DNA of 21,077 bases from Gracilaria domingensis (GCA_022539475.1 VCMS01000523.1:1-21077); one strand, 5' to 3'. Counted from the stretch's first letter, positions 9,393-20,478 are shown. Translations and numbers: made by a program. Notes: generated by a model not told the origin, from the sequence alone.

Positions 9393-11600
9393 ATGGTCTA
9401 CTACTGTACACATAAGAAGCGTGGGTGCCCCTTCGTTACTCGCCGAGGAGTCTTATCTCTTCAACAGCATGTCAACCATTGCCCGTTTCGTCTGAAAGCA
9501 GCGCTGGAAGACGACAATAGCCGGCCCATTCGGAGAAGCAAGCGTCTCAAGCTTTCCGCGCCCGCGCCCGCATCTTCCGAAACGGTCACTGCCCCTTGTC
9601 GCCTTCCCGAGCCTCCAGTGTCCGAGGACATCGTCGACCCCACTCCGTGCGCCCCTCCCATTCCGGACACTTCGCATTGTGTTTCTCCTTCCCCGGGTCC
9701 CGTGGCATTAGAGCGAGAACACGGAAGCAGTTCCCGCCCAGTGCCTTCTGAGGAGGCCCTTGGTGATTTGCATATGGATTATCTCACGGTTTGTCTGGCT
9801 TCAGTAGCTTCCAACCTTGGTCATCGTGAGGCGGACGAGCTAATTGGGCTACTTCGGGACCCGCGATTCTCGCAAAAGCGATTCAACGAGACCGTAACAA
9901 GTTCCAAGCGCTGTACAGAACTGAAGAACGCCATTTTCGAACGATACGCCTCAAAGGACGGTTTCAATCGCAGAACTGTCTCGCCAGAAGGATGTAAGTT
10001 CAGCGCCACCCTCTACACGAGAGACCCCGTTCAGACACTTGTGAAACAGCTCCAGTTGGCTAACAACGAAAACAAATTCTTCCACCCTATACCTCAGACC
10101 CACTCCACGAAAATATCTCACCCCATGTCCGGCTCTCTCGCAAGAGACGCCACCTCAAAACTTAAGGAAATGGTCATGGGCTCTTTGGATAGTAGAATAG
10201 TGTGGTACTCCCAAGAAATAAGTTACAGTGAATCTTTCGTAGGTCTTCTGCAGGTATACACCGATAAGTCTTCAACAACTCTAAAGCAAACATCGGTTAC
10301 CGCCTATCCTCTTCACCTCATATTTCCCAACTTCTCCGACGAGCTTCGCCGTAAGTGTATCCGTGATGACCTCACAGTAGTGGCATACTTCCCTACCACA
10401 CTGATCGAGGTTTCCGCATCTGAAGCAGGCGCAATGCCATTTGTTTCTAGCAAGTCTCTAGGCGAGTCCAGGATGCAAATCCTTCAAGAATCTCTTCGTC
10501 AAGTCCTGGAGCCCATTCTAAATCTCACGCAGAAAGGTTTTCAGTTCATCGGGGAAGACAAACTAAGTCGAGTGTGCCATCCTCTGCTTGCAAGTTATTG
10601 TGCGGACATTCCTGAGGCTAAGGACATTCTGTCCATTCTTCATGGGACCAAAACGGAAAGCCCGTGTCATAGATGCAAAGCCCCTCGCTCATCTTTATGC
10701 AGTCCTATTCCCACCTCATTCAACGGACGTTCTCAAAAGCAAACGAAAAGTATCCGAAAGGCACACACAGCTATCCTACAACATGCACAAAAAGACGAGG
10801 CGGAAAGACGCCCCCGTCGTGCGAAAGGATATCTCAGGCGGATACTCTCAAGCGTTCTGATTACATATCTCATATTCTGTCGTTCATCGAAACCCTCTCT
10901 CGAAACCCTCTTGACCGTAGGATTGATCCAGAGGTTGTTTTTATGCAGTCTGTTGGAAACAATGAGACCTCTATTCGAAAAGTTACGCAACTTGCATCTC
11001 GGCATATTGAAGCTGATTAATACTCCAGTAATCGAGAACCTGTAGTCAGAGCCTCTAATCCCTGCAATAGAATCATCCGCGTCACGTTCATCTCAAACGA
11101 TACGTACTCAAATCCGCAACTTTACAAACGCTAATCTGTCCCCCATGCATTGCAACTTTTCTCCCAGAGGTTTACATATAGAATTTTCCACGCCGAAGAA
11201 AGGCAGGTCACTGAATGAAACCATCACCGAGGCAGATCGCCTTTGAATGATGGAGGCCAAAGCATACAAAGACCTTGACATGGTTTTCCTTTCATGAAGG
11301 AATTCTTTGAAATCTGACGGGAGCGCACGACAGGGCCCCAATCAGAACAATTTTCTCTCAGTACTCGGACGTCGCTTTGACTAATTATAGGTGCAATCGT
11401 GGCGCATGATGTAATAAAAGTTCTATTTCGTCTCTTCGGTGGCAGATTGGAGCCTTTAAACGCTCCTCGACAAAGTCGTGGGCAGCAATTCATAGCTCTG
11501 GAAGTGGGACTCTGAAGTTTTATCACGGCTCTTAACGGAAGAAAAACGAACACCATTGGCAGCATTTTACGGTATCTCCACAACACGTCGATTAATATCT
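9393..11600 (+). pseudogene. Plavaka-like (KDZ superfamily) DNA transposase, copy 2, decayed C-terminus
   Basis: The likely start is the ATG at 9393 in a CCATGG context. The frame is open 28 codons further upstream, but only from a TTG. The protein begins with a zinc-finger-like motif (YYCTHKKRGCPF, then LQQHVNHC), then a Ser/Pro-rich linker, then the transposase core: LQVYTDKSST (Asp 10263-10265) with YPLHLIFPNFSDELRRKC, and SYCADIPEAKD (Asp 10605-10607) with PCHRC. Copy 1 shares this order but at an estimated half of residues, so the two are diverged relatives rather than a recent duplicate. From about 10700 the gene decays. Alignment to copy 1 shifts frame and returns near 10960 (RNLHLGILKLINTP). 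TAG at 11043-11045 and TGA at 11244-11246 interrupt the matching frame, a one-base loss near 11290 shifts it, and similarity (APIRTIFSQY) fades by about 11400-11600. The region with the third catalytic residue is gone, so this copy cannot encode an active enzyme. Confidence 0.85.
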
Positions 11601-12689
11601 TCTTGTGTATTGTTGGTGACAGGCCTTGTTAACGGGAGGTAGAGCGATACGATTTCAACATTGGAACTATTGTCATGTGGTACCAGCTCAAGCACGCCGG
11701 GCTGAAGGATTTTCATGCCTACCATCTGTTTTGCTTTCCGCTACGACTCTCGTCGCCCCCTTGTTTCATACACTTTTGTAATGAATGAATGTAGCACATA
11801 CGAGCTGCTACAGCCCCCGTTCTCTAATCCTGTGAGACTCATGTAGTAGTTAGCCTATCAGAACTCCATATAGTTATTTATAGTATTCCGTAGAGAGCTC
11901 TCTTACCCCTATAAATACGGTATTCTATGGTCGTTGCCGGCCTCCATCGTTGTTTGCCAGACCGTCACAACGAACGAATTAAATTCAGATATATACATTG
12001 AACGCCAGAGCGAGAGCGCTCATGCTATTAGGTAATACCTTACCTTCATCATCAAAACCGATGATCGATAGAATTTGTATCTTCACCGGAAAAAATGGTG
12101 GCCAGTATTTACGTAGCTACATACTGCCGTCACTCTGTGTCTCTGTATTTCAACCCAACGCATTACCGCTTTCGTGCGTGCGGGTGTTGACGGGCTTCCA
12201 TGGTACGTCTCTTCGCCGCTTTCAGCAGTTTAAACAGTGTAGTCTGTCAATAACTACACAAATTGTACCAAGGTCGCGTATTGTGTTAATAGTTGAGGAT
12301 CAATTGGATGCAAAAATTAGTTGATTCTTCTCTGATAGATTTATACTGAGCTCGCAACAAATTATTTGCGAGAAATGCAGCCGATTGTGTTTCGGGAGGT
12401 GTGGGAACGCTACAACATGCCTGAAAATGTTTCTGTTGGAGAGGGGTTTTAGTGGACGTAGACTTATGCGAGCAATCGTAGCGCTCTCCAGTCGTGCGTT
12501 TTGAAGCGCTCCTAATACTCAAGATACACCCTGATGAACGTACAGCTTTCTGCCCTCCCGCCAATCCACGTGGACAGCGGTGCAACGTGTTGGCGGGCGG
12601 GGGCATCGTACTGAGTGCGGGAAGTGTCGAAGAAGGTGTTCTGGGAGGTCTCGGCATGGTGCCAAAATGTGACCACAACGTGCCCACGG
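11601..12689. other. Non-coding stretch between transposase copy 2 and palindrome array
   Basis: I see no supported gene. An imperfect inverted repeat pairs ATAGTATTCCGTA (11880-11892) with TACGGTATTCTAT (11916-11928), enclosing a TATAAATA. Short open frames at 11998-12324 (+) and 12286-12687 (-) lack domains. GGGAGGTCT at 12643-12651 is repeated in inverted form at 13008-13016, on the far side of the palindrome array. Confidence 0.5.
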
Positions 12690-13115
12690 GCGCGGGGGGG
12701 GGGTCGGTTGTGTTAGGGTGGCTACCCTAACACAACCGGACCCCCCTGTCCGCGGCCACGTTTTGGCCGGTTTTTTAAAAAATGTGCTTTTTTATGCCCG
12801 CGGACGGGGGGGTCAGGTTGTGTTAGGGTAGCTACCCTAACACGACCGGACCCCCCCACCCGCGGGCACATTTCGGCCGATTTTTTGAAAAATGTGCGAT
12901 TTTATGCCCGCGGGCGGGGGGGTCCGGTCGTGTTAGGGTAGCTACCCTAACACAACCGGACCCCCCCGCCCGCGGGCACGTTTTTGCCTCGTTCTGGTAG
13001 CGTCAACAGACCTCCCAAAACACGCAACGCAGGCAACGCCAGCCAAAACGTAACGTGCCCGCGGGCAGGGTAGTCAAGTTGTGTTAAGGTAGCGACCGTA
13101 ACACAACTTGTCCTC
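12690..13115. repeat. Array of four GC-rich palindromes, 110-base period, TTAGGG/CCCTAA centres
   Basis: Three palindromes centred near 12721.5, 12831.5 and 12941.5 are spaced exactly 110 bases; a diverged fourth is centred near 13092.5. The best one, 12906-12977, has two 36-base arms (left arm beginning GCCCGCGGGCGGGGGGGTCC) with a single mismatch, meeting at TTAGGGTAGCTACCCTAA. Each arm carries a run of 6-9 G or C. The 38-base spacers are themselves inverted repeats (GCACATTT at 12866-12873 with AAATGTGC at 12890-12897). The array is non-coding. Such DNA would readily form cruciforms and possibly G-quadruplex structures. Function is unknown. Confidence 0.95.
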
Positions 13116-14387
13116 GCCCGCTGCCAGTACGACAGAATGACATTATGACATGTCTGACGATGTCCTTCTGCAACAACCTGTCCGGCCATCTTCGATGCAA
13201 GTGGATCTGCAACACGTGCTCTGGATGGGTGAAGCAGTACGGCCGTCTTCTTTTCCAAAAACGGAAAGAACCGTTGCAAATCCAGATTAGGGTGTAAGTC
13301 TTCAACATCTTTTGACCATTCAGGTGAACTATTCACCCGTATCGGCAACACTCAGGATTTCCTTGACTGTAGATCTTTGAAAGAAGATAGACTGCAGGCG
13401 AATGTCTGCCGTGACTAAATGCGGCGTTGTTGCGAACTGCAGAGCTTTATGCCAGTCTCTTGGTCTTCAACTCGCGGTCGACGGCATGGCTGACGCAAAC
13501 TATGCGGGGTAAGGGTTCACCCATGTATGAAGTACCCTTCATACACCCCCCCCCGCTCTGCGGAGCAAGGAGCACATTGATATTAATGACTTCGCCAATA
13601 TAATGAGACGTCTCGAACTTTTCGAGCTGGAAGACCGCTCATCGTCAGCAACAGAGTGAATCCATCGCGCCAGTCAGCTCCCCTGCCTACTCTCACTCTA
13701 TCTCGCTGTATCAATACCTGTTATGCATCTTCCATTCACAAGTTCTATCATAAACATCCAAGTTTACTATCCACGAAAATATTCACACAAGTCTTTGAAA
13801 CCTCGGCTCCGAAACGCCACAAACGCAAATCGCTGGTGTGCAATCCCCCTGCACACATCTATCCTTACAATATACAATAGTCAGCTATACAAATCCTATC
13901 CTTATACACCGTCCCATATACGCGTTCATAGTTCTTTGCTTCCCTAAGTCTGTTGTCTGTCCGAACACGTTCAGGATTGCGAACAAATGCCCCCTACCCC
14001 AAGCGCACTTGTCGTACTCCCAGTCTTCAAGCCTTCGGGTGTATGCTCATCATCTGACCCCCACAACGGACCGCCATAAAAGCCTGTGCATCAGAGCGAT
14101 TTCATTATTGACCTCCACGAACCTGACACAGATTATCGACCGCTGCACCTGACCGCAGCTATTCTCTTATGCTTGAAAAGCTTCAACTATTACTGGTTCG
14201 GAAGGGATTTCGCAAAGGGTTTCAGCAATGGAGGTTTCACCACTTCGCAGTTATGCCTTATATGTCAAGATTCATATGCAGCGCCAGTAAGTGAAGCCTC
14301 GATGTAGTACTCCTGTTCTCACATGCAAACTTCTGACGGATCATAGAAGCGTAGAATGCCACCCAGTCGCACCGCGCCAAATCAGAG
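13116..14387. other. Mostly non-coding stretch
   Basis: A minus-strand frame around 13351-13135 reads somewhat protein-like (EWSKDVEDLHPNLDLQRFF, then FLEKKTAVLL) but runs into the palindrome array and has no ATG start, so it may be a gene relic. At 13524-13545 TGTATGAAG pairs with CTTCATACA, flanked by GCGGGG and a run of nine C. From 13560 to 14387 I find only short frames without domains; one at 14086-14307 (+) is faintly protein-like (HLTAAILLCLKSFNYYWF). Confidence 0.4.
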
Positions 14388-14860
14388 CTATCCGGTGGTC
14401 ATCATATGATCGCAATGCTCCTTCCAGAGAAGCGCAATCCATTCAGAACCCGGCACGCTCAGACCCCAGAACGAGTTTAGACAGAAAGAACATCTCGTGA
14501 CACAATTAGAACTTTCGGTCGCGACAATACTCTTCATCCCCTCAAGTCGTGGCCCTGAATACCTTCCAATCTCGAATACTACATCTCTCACATCATAGGA
14601 AACATAGCGGTCAAGTCGGTGAATTGATTCCAGGTTGGAATCAAGCTCTCCGTTGTTCCCAGATTCTGCAATACCACCCGGTAGCACATACTGTTGTTGC
14701 AATCTTGATGCAGGTACCTGCGACATCAGCGATAGGTCAACGTTGTCCCACTCATTCGTGAGCTATAAAACGGCAACTCACAAGCAGTCGTACGCCGCAA
14801 CAGTGTGCAATTCCCAGATCGACTGTGTACTTCCATTGTACCAAAAGAACTCATACTGGC
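14388..14860 (-). pseudogene. Unidentified degraded coding stretch downstream of the Myb gene
   Basis: One minus-strand frame reads protein-like from 14858 (QYEFFWYNGSTQSIWELHTV) to a TGA at 14778-14780, meets a TAG at 14763-14765, and is then open from 14762 to TAG at 14388-14390 (LQQQYVLPGGIAES, ESIHRLDRYVSYDVRDVVFE). Just upstream, another frame ending in TGA at 14851-14853 also looks coding (DPICVLSNLGKGLPVAWKS) and begins before the Myb gene's stop. Together they suggest either a broken second gene or an extended C-terminus of the Myb gene lost through frameshifts. A GTGAGT donor-like site at 14781 and a CTGAT...CAG acceptor-like site ending at 14718 exist, but splicing there does not restore the frame. 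I do not recognise the family. Confidence 0.4.
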
Positions 14861-14974
14861 GGCTGCGAAGCTCCAGTGCAGTTGGATACAATCGACTTCC
14901 ATGCTACCGGTAATCCTTTGCCAAGATTCGAAAGAACACATATGGGATCGAGTTCAACGCCATCAGCAGGCACT

Positions 14975-17900
14975 TCATTTTCCCCGGACATGTGCTTCTT
15001 TTCCCCCTTCTTCTCCTTCTCCTTCCTGTCTTCGATTGTAAGCACTTCTTCGAGGACCGCTGTCAAACGACGTCGGGTTTAGAAGATTTGCCAAACTTGC
15101 AACTGCCTCAACGCGATGTCGCCCTCCTCCTCCTGTGGTCGAGTTATCTTCATAACTCTCCTGATGAATTTCTGCCTTCCTATTCCGCATTACTCCTTTA
15201 TCGCATCCAATCGGAACACTATGGCCATTTCTCATGGAAGCTTGTAACTTGCATTCAGTAGCGCCTTGACTCTCGATGACCATTTTCTCCTGTCTCTGTG
15301 TGGATGATTTGATTCTCATCACCTTAAAGCTATTCGCTGAATGTACAAGAGCGATCATCTCTCTTGAGCTGTCACTGCTGGACGTGTTCACTGGATCGTT
15401 TTGCCCTTCAAATGATGCCCGATTGGGCATGTCCAACGTGGGATCCTCCTCGTTGCCACTGTGTGCTCTCGAAACAGCACTGGAGGGTTGTAATATCGGT
15501 GAACCTCTTCTCACCCCGTCCCTGCCATTCACAATAGTTCCAGTTTCGAGCATTCCCCGAGTAGCCTTTCCTTGATGCGCTTCGCTTCCGTTCTCGTCGT
15601 TCTCCTCTTTGAAATCGCCCTTTCGCGTAATCTCGCTTTCATTTGAGTGCATACCGCCTGCAGACATTTCGTTAATCTCTCCTACAATACTTCGCACACG
15701 ACTATTTGAGTCAAGCTGTTGAACATCAGAATCTTTCTCATATAGACCAGTAAGCACCCGGCGTTCCGGGTGTCCACTGTCATCGTCACGACCGCCATAA
15801 ACCGCACCATGCCCTGTGCTATTTTCAGGACTCTGATGCTCAGTGAAGTTTTCTACTGACCTTTTCAAATTGGTGGTATGTTGATTCTCTTCCTTCGTGC
15901 GTTGCATACCACTAGGTGCCCCACGGTCTCTACTCGCACCCAGTAAATGTCCCCCGCTCTCGCTTTCTATAATATCGCCAAGCTGACCGCTCTTAATCTT
16001 TTCATCGCGCGTAGAAAAGGTACTGAAATGCTGTCCTTGATGCTGATGTTCCTGATCCGTTGAGGGTGATCGGGGGCGCTCCGGCGTAACAATCCTGTGA
16101 TTCTTCCTCCAGTCGAACTTGCAACTCAATTCCCTGCTGAGGCTCTGAAAGTGCCAACGTATGACTATCGTCACGTGCTTCGCCATCGTCCGAATGACCA
16201 ACATCGGGATTGACCAGGCCGAAAGGATGATGTGAAGCCAACTGATCATCGTCAACATCATTTCCATGATACAAATTTGACTGGTTGGGGTCAGTGTGGG
16301 GATGACTGATATGTTCGTCATCCGCGTCATCTCCATCATTGTCCAACACCTCACGAGGCACTTCTACTTGGTGCATTGAGTCTTCATTATGGATGCACTC
16401 CCCTGTGTGAACAAGGGCCGATTGTTGATCTCCCATGCCAATGTGACTGTGTTCCACACTGTTGCGATTCATATCCTCTACTTCTGCATCTTCTTCTTCT
16501 TCCTGGCTAAAACGGCTATGCGGAGGAGAACTGGTGCGCTGATGCACATCACTATCGCCCTGTCTTGAACTAAATTGCCCATCATGTCCAGGTGCGCGCA
16601 AATAATGATCCTGGTCATCCTCAGTCTGGTGATGGGTAAAACGGTTTTCTGAGTTTGACGACCGCAGATTCATTTCGTCATCAAGAGATTGACCCATACC
16701 ATTTCGCGGGTTCCCGCGAGAGCCTAATTCATTCTCTCGCAAATTGCGTTGTTCGGACTGCTGTGGATGATTGGCGTTACCTCTGTGGTTTCGAATCACC
16801 TCTTCCAGTGAATGACGATTAGGCCTCGGGGCATGAACTTCTCGCTGGCTCTCTGAACCGCTTTCCCTTGAGACAAAGCGAGAGTAGCGAGAATTCATAT
16901 CCTGTGCAGCGCTTTCCTCATTTGGAACAGGATACACCTCATTTGTAGGTTCACTGACACTGCGCTCCTTCAAGCCATGGAGAGAACGAAAATGGTTGGA
17001 ATCGGTGAAAACATGTTGTGCCACAGGCTGATGACGGTACGCATGTGCCGGATGAATCGGCGCTCCAAGAATCCTTACTGGCGGTGGTCTTTCTTCACGA
17101 TGCATAGCGTAGGAGCGATGACCTCCTGCCGTTGTAACCGGTGGTTCGCGAGATATATGCAGTGCGGAGAATGAGTATGCTTGAGAAACGGTATCGAAAT
17201 GCTGCGGGCTTGACATTGGTACAGGATGTACCGCGCTTCCATGATGCATGACTTCTGAAGCCCGATGATCCGCTCGAGGGCCTAGGGTGTGGTGGACATG
17301 AGGTAAAGTCCTTTCTTCGAGAGATCTGGCAAACGCGGTGTCTTGTGGTGCAGCACCATTGCCAACAAGCAACGAAGCATTGCTAGGAGTGACCAAAGAT
17401 CTATGTTCCAACCGAAGTGGCATAGACATAGGTCTTGATTCCGAAGGGGTGTGCTTGGTCATTGCGGGAGACGGGTGCAAATAAAAGCCGGACAGGTTTG
17501 AACCGCGGATAGCTTCGCTCGGCTCTTGAACAGGCCTAGATCGAAGCATCTGGTGATAGCCAAACACTGGGAGATTGTCGGAAGGGTGAGTTTGTGGAAG
17601 GCTATGGTTCCTCCTTACGTCACCCATTGGGGACAAAAGCTCAGGGGTAACTCGCTTCGGATTCAACAGAGACCTGTGCACCTGAGGGCGGTGAACATGA
17701 AGGGCCGGCAAACTGGGAAAAGCGAGTTTCTCAGAAACACGAGGGGTATTACGCAAGGCGATTGGATGAGGTGGTTGTGAACGGACGCGCGGAGGTGAGG
17801 CTAAAGGAGTGGAAGGCGTCGGAGTAGATTGCAATGCAGGCGAAGAAGGAACACGGTTGTCCGGCTTGTCTGAAGTCTTGTGTGATTTGGACAGATTGCG

Positions 17901-18119
17901 CCATTTATCCTTGAGGTCTACGCTGATTCGTACCGGGTTGAAAAGGTTGGCATTCTCTCGCAGTATGACGGCCCAGCGGCCCTCACCAAATTTCTGCACG
18001 CCACAGCGAAGCGCCTCGACTTCCTGCGGGGTCCACTTGATGCGCTTCTGACGCTTGGCTTTGTTCTGACTGACATTGCCGACGCGGCGAGCAAGAGCGG
18101 CGCGGCGTCGGCAGATCAT
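14975..18119 (-). CDS. Telobox Myb/SANT-domain DNA-binding protein, frame change in C-terminal half
   Basis: Probable nuclear DNA-binding protein. A single Myb/SANT repeat lies at residues 24-76: KWTPQEVEAL with Trp29, then GRWAVIL with Trp49, and the third helix VDLKDKWRN with Trp73. VDLKDKWRN is the 'telobox' signature of telomere-repeat-binding Myb proteins (plant TRB/TRFL and animal TRF type). The rest is long, disordered, His/Ser/Pro-rich and then Asp/Glu/Asn/Gln-rich, with no other domain. The start at ATG 18119 places the domain at the N-terminus. The first frame ends at TAG/TAA near 16002, but a second frame with the same acidic low-complexity style continues to TGA at 14975-14977. 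The switch lies near 16060-16110, where a run of five G on the + strand (16072-16076) is the likeliest site of a one-base insertion. A further five-C run at 15003-15007 could move the frame again into the stretch ending at 14851. Possible causes: sequencing error in homopolymers, a real mutation, or an unrecognised intron. Telomere binding is inferred from family only. Confidence 0.8.
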
Positions 18120-18229
18120 GAAGGACTGCGGAGATCAGCACCTGAGTCGGCAGCGGCGATCACCGCCAATAGTCAGCCAGAGGAGGCGTGGCGAGACGCC
18201 TCCGCGGTATGCGGTCCAAATGCCAGCAT

Positions 18230-19030
18230 TTGCTAGGATTGGAAGAATGGTTGACCAACTGCAATTCGAATGTTTTGCCATTCGTAGTACATCTTACAGT
18301 ATATTCAAATGCGTTTAAAATAAAAAAATGCTTACGCCGGTCAAAGCAGTGGATGCATTCCAATGGAAATGGTGCTTCACCATTCATACTTGCGAAACCA
18401 TTTGAATAAACATATTGGATTATCAGTCAAACCATTCAAAGCATTCAAATAGAAACCATTTTTTTGGCAGCGGCTTGTGGCTGCGTTGATAGCACTGCCA
18501 TCACCGCAGCCACAAGCCGGCAGTGGTCGCGCCGGACGCGGTGCGCCGTTTAGGCGGCCCGTATGTGTAGCGAAGGCGAGACGTGCTGCCTTACGGGGTG
18601 GCCCCTATGTAGTGCACGGCACTGAATTGAAGCAAGTATGCGCTCGTGCGCTCCGTTCAATCCCTCCACGGAGCAGCGCACGCAGCTTAAAGGTGAGCGC
18701 CCCACCGCCGTGCCGTGTGCGCCGCGCCCCGCGAATTGTGGTTATTCTGATGACGCGCGACGGCGGTATTATTAGTATGGGCATTCGAGGCATTGAAATG
18801 ATTTTGCATTATACGGATATATCATTCAGATGAAGAATGCACTCAAATAGTTTGCGGGCCCCACTATTCAATGTAAGGAATCCAGTCGATTGTATTGTAG
18901 CGCTCATCCCTTGTTCAGTATGGACCATTCCAATGGTTCTGAAAGAGCGTTATTCAAATGGAGAAGACCATTTTAATGATGTGCTGTTCATAGTATTCGT
19001 TGTTTGAATGCAGTCAAGGAATCATTCTTC
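18230..19030. repeat. Cluster of CATTCAAATG-like motifs around a GC-rich block
   Basis: At least ten variants of the near-palindromic CATTCAAATG occur on both strands: about 18264, 18303, 18356, 18400, 18433, 18442, 18782, 18865, 18930, 18952 and 18996. They lie in two AT-rich flanks (18230-18465 and 18780-19030) on either side of a GC-rich, gene-free block (18466-18780). The symmetric layout resembles subterminal repeats of a small non-autonomous transposon, or a cluster of binding sites. Confidence 0.6.
18471..18519. repeat. Perfect 15-base inverted repeat
   Basis: CGGCTTGTGGCTGCG (18471-18485) and CGCAGCCACAAGCCG (18505-18519) are exact complements around a 19-base loop, at the left edge of the GC-rich block. 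A second hairpin inside the block pairs CGTGCGCTCCGT with ACGGAGCAGCGCACG around 18645-18685, with a three-base bulge. Confidence 0.9.
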
Positions 19031-20478
19031 CAATGCTAGAAATGCTGGGGCCGCTACTGCTGTATATGCCTGCGCAAATACAGACGTCACGTCCCACTTC
19101 GCGGCGGCGTCTTCGTTGAGTCTTCCATAGCATGTAATCCATACCGCGTGCGCTTCTGCGCAGTCTTTTCGCCGAGTTAGGCGGCACGCGATGCGGGCAG
19201 ATGGCGCCGATGCAGGCGGGGCGCGCACTCTCAAGCGCGCTTGTGCAGCTTTTCTCGCAAGAGGCTTTCTCAGTAAATGTTGTGTTTGACATGCTGCTGA
19301 GTTCCACGCCAAAGCTACTCTCGGAATTGCTCAAACACTTTCTGAGCAAGAACGCGCCGTTGCTGAATGCATTCTTTCTGTGCTCTCCGCGCAAGCCGGT
19401 GAGCGAGAGCTTGGGACAACATTATGGCTACTGTTAAAAAGCATGACGCTACTAAGGATATACTTTTTTGAATACATACAAGAAAGAAGCAGTAAATGTC
19501 AAGAGTACTCCAGGTCGAGGCAACGTAGTTAAAAACACTATTTAATGATAATAAGGAGGATAATTAGTGAGAAAAAACTAGTAAAAGATGGGAAGTTTCA
19601 CGGAAGAGCGTCCCAGGAGAACTAGAATAAGAGCAAGAGGATGACCGTAGGTGAACAAAAGCGCCTGCGACAAGATTAGAAGTTCGAACAGCTCAGCACT
19701 CTTTGCTTGCAGTGTATCGTATTGACTTCTTCGATCTAGTGAGAGCACCATATTTCAATTACGCCCAGCGAACACAGAAGGGAATATATAGCAAGTGCCG
19801 GAAGATTTGTGGCACAGAAGAGGCCATGTTTGACAACGAAGGCGATATGTGGTAGGTTTAGGGACTAGAAGAGTCTTTTGGAGAAAAAGCGCAAGGAGAA
19901 AAGGAAGGTGCTGGAAAAGGTGTTGCAAGATGCAATCGAGGCTGCAGTATTGACTGGATTTCGGAGTAGGGCATGGCAATGCGAATGGCGGCCCAGATTT
20001 CAAAGTGCGAGAGGAGAGAAGGATGGGGAGGGATTTGAAGCCGTTTTGGGGCGAGACGGGTATACGAGAAGGGGAAGGGTTGCCTACCTGACTTCTAAAA
20101 AATGACGTTTGCGGAGACGGAGAGAGAGGATGCGAACGCGTGATGGGCGAGAAATGGGTAAATAGCGGGGGTGGTGTGGACTGGGAAGAAGTGTTGGGAT
20201 GATTGAGGTGGGATGAATTGCGATTGGCATTGCAACATGGGAGAAAATGGAAAGGCAAACTAGCACGAGTGCAGTTTTGGGAGAGGGTCGCGGAAAAGAG
20301 TGAATGGGGTGGTGCGGCGAAGTAGAACCTCTACAAAAACTAGGGGACCCAAGAACTAAACTGCTCGAAATGGAATTTAATATTCCAAAATTTCTTAATT
20401 TTTTGAGTGCCAGCCTCTGCTACCCGCTCGCGCGCCCCAAATAGCCCCAAAACTAGCTTAGTTTCCAAAGCGAACAGA
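19031..20478. other. GC-rich then purine-rich stretch without a supported gene
   Basis: From 19040 to 19437 the DNA is GC-rich and open in several frames. One minus-strand frame (19312-19022) ends in a mildly protein-like segment (RLNEDAAAKWDVTSVFAQAY), possibly a transposon relic. TTGCTCA...TGAGCAA forms a small hairpin at 19327-19349. From 19440 to 20330 the + strand is rich in G and A. The long minus-strand open frame at 19755-20258 is Pro/Ser/His-rich and looks like a composition artefact. Just before the SET fragment is CCCCAAAACTAGC (20456-20468). Confidence 0.4.

Noticed and set aside
12711..12950. Interstitial telomere array
   Set aside because: Only single TTAGGG/CCCTAA units at palindrome centres, not tandem telomere repeats.
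12690..13115. CRISPR array
   Set aside because: Spacers are near-identical and palindromic, and the context is eukaryotic.
14718..14781. 64-base intron with GTGAGT donor and CTGAT...CAG acceptor
   Set aside because: Splicing there does not join the coding-like frames on either side.
18477..18833. 118-residue + strand frame
   Set aside because: Arises from GC-rich repeat sequence containing inverted repeats; starts inside a hairpin arm.
19755..20258. 167-residue minus-strand frame
   Set aside because: Pro/Ser/His-rich composition follows from the purine-rich + strand; no domain or neighbour support.
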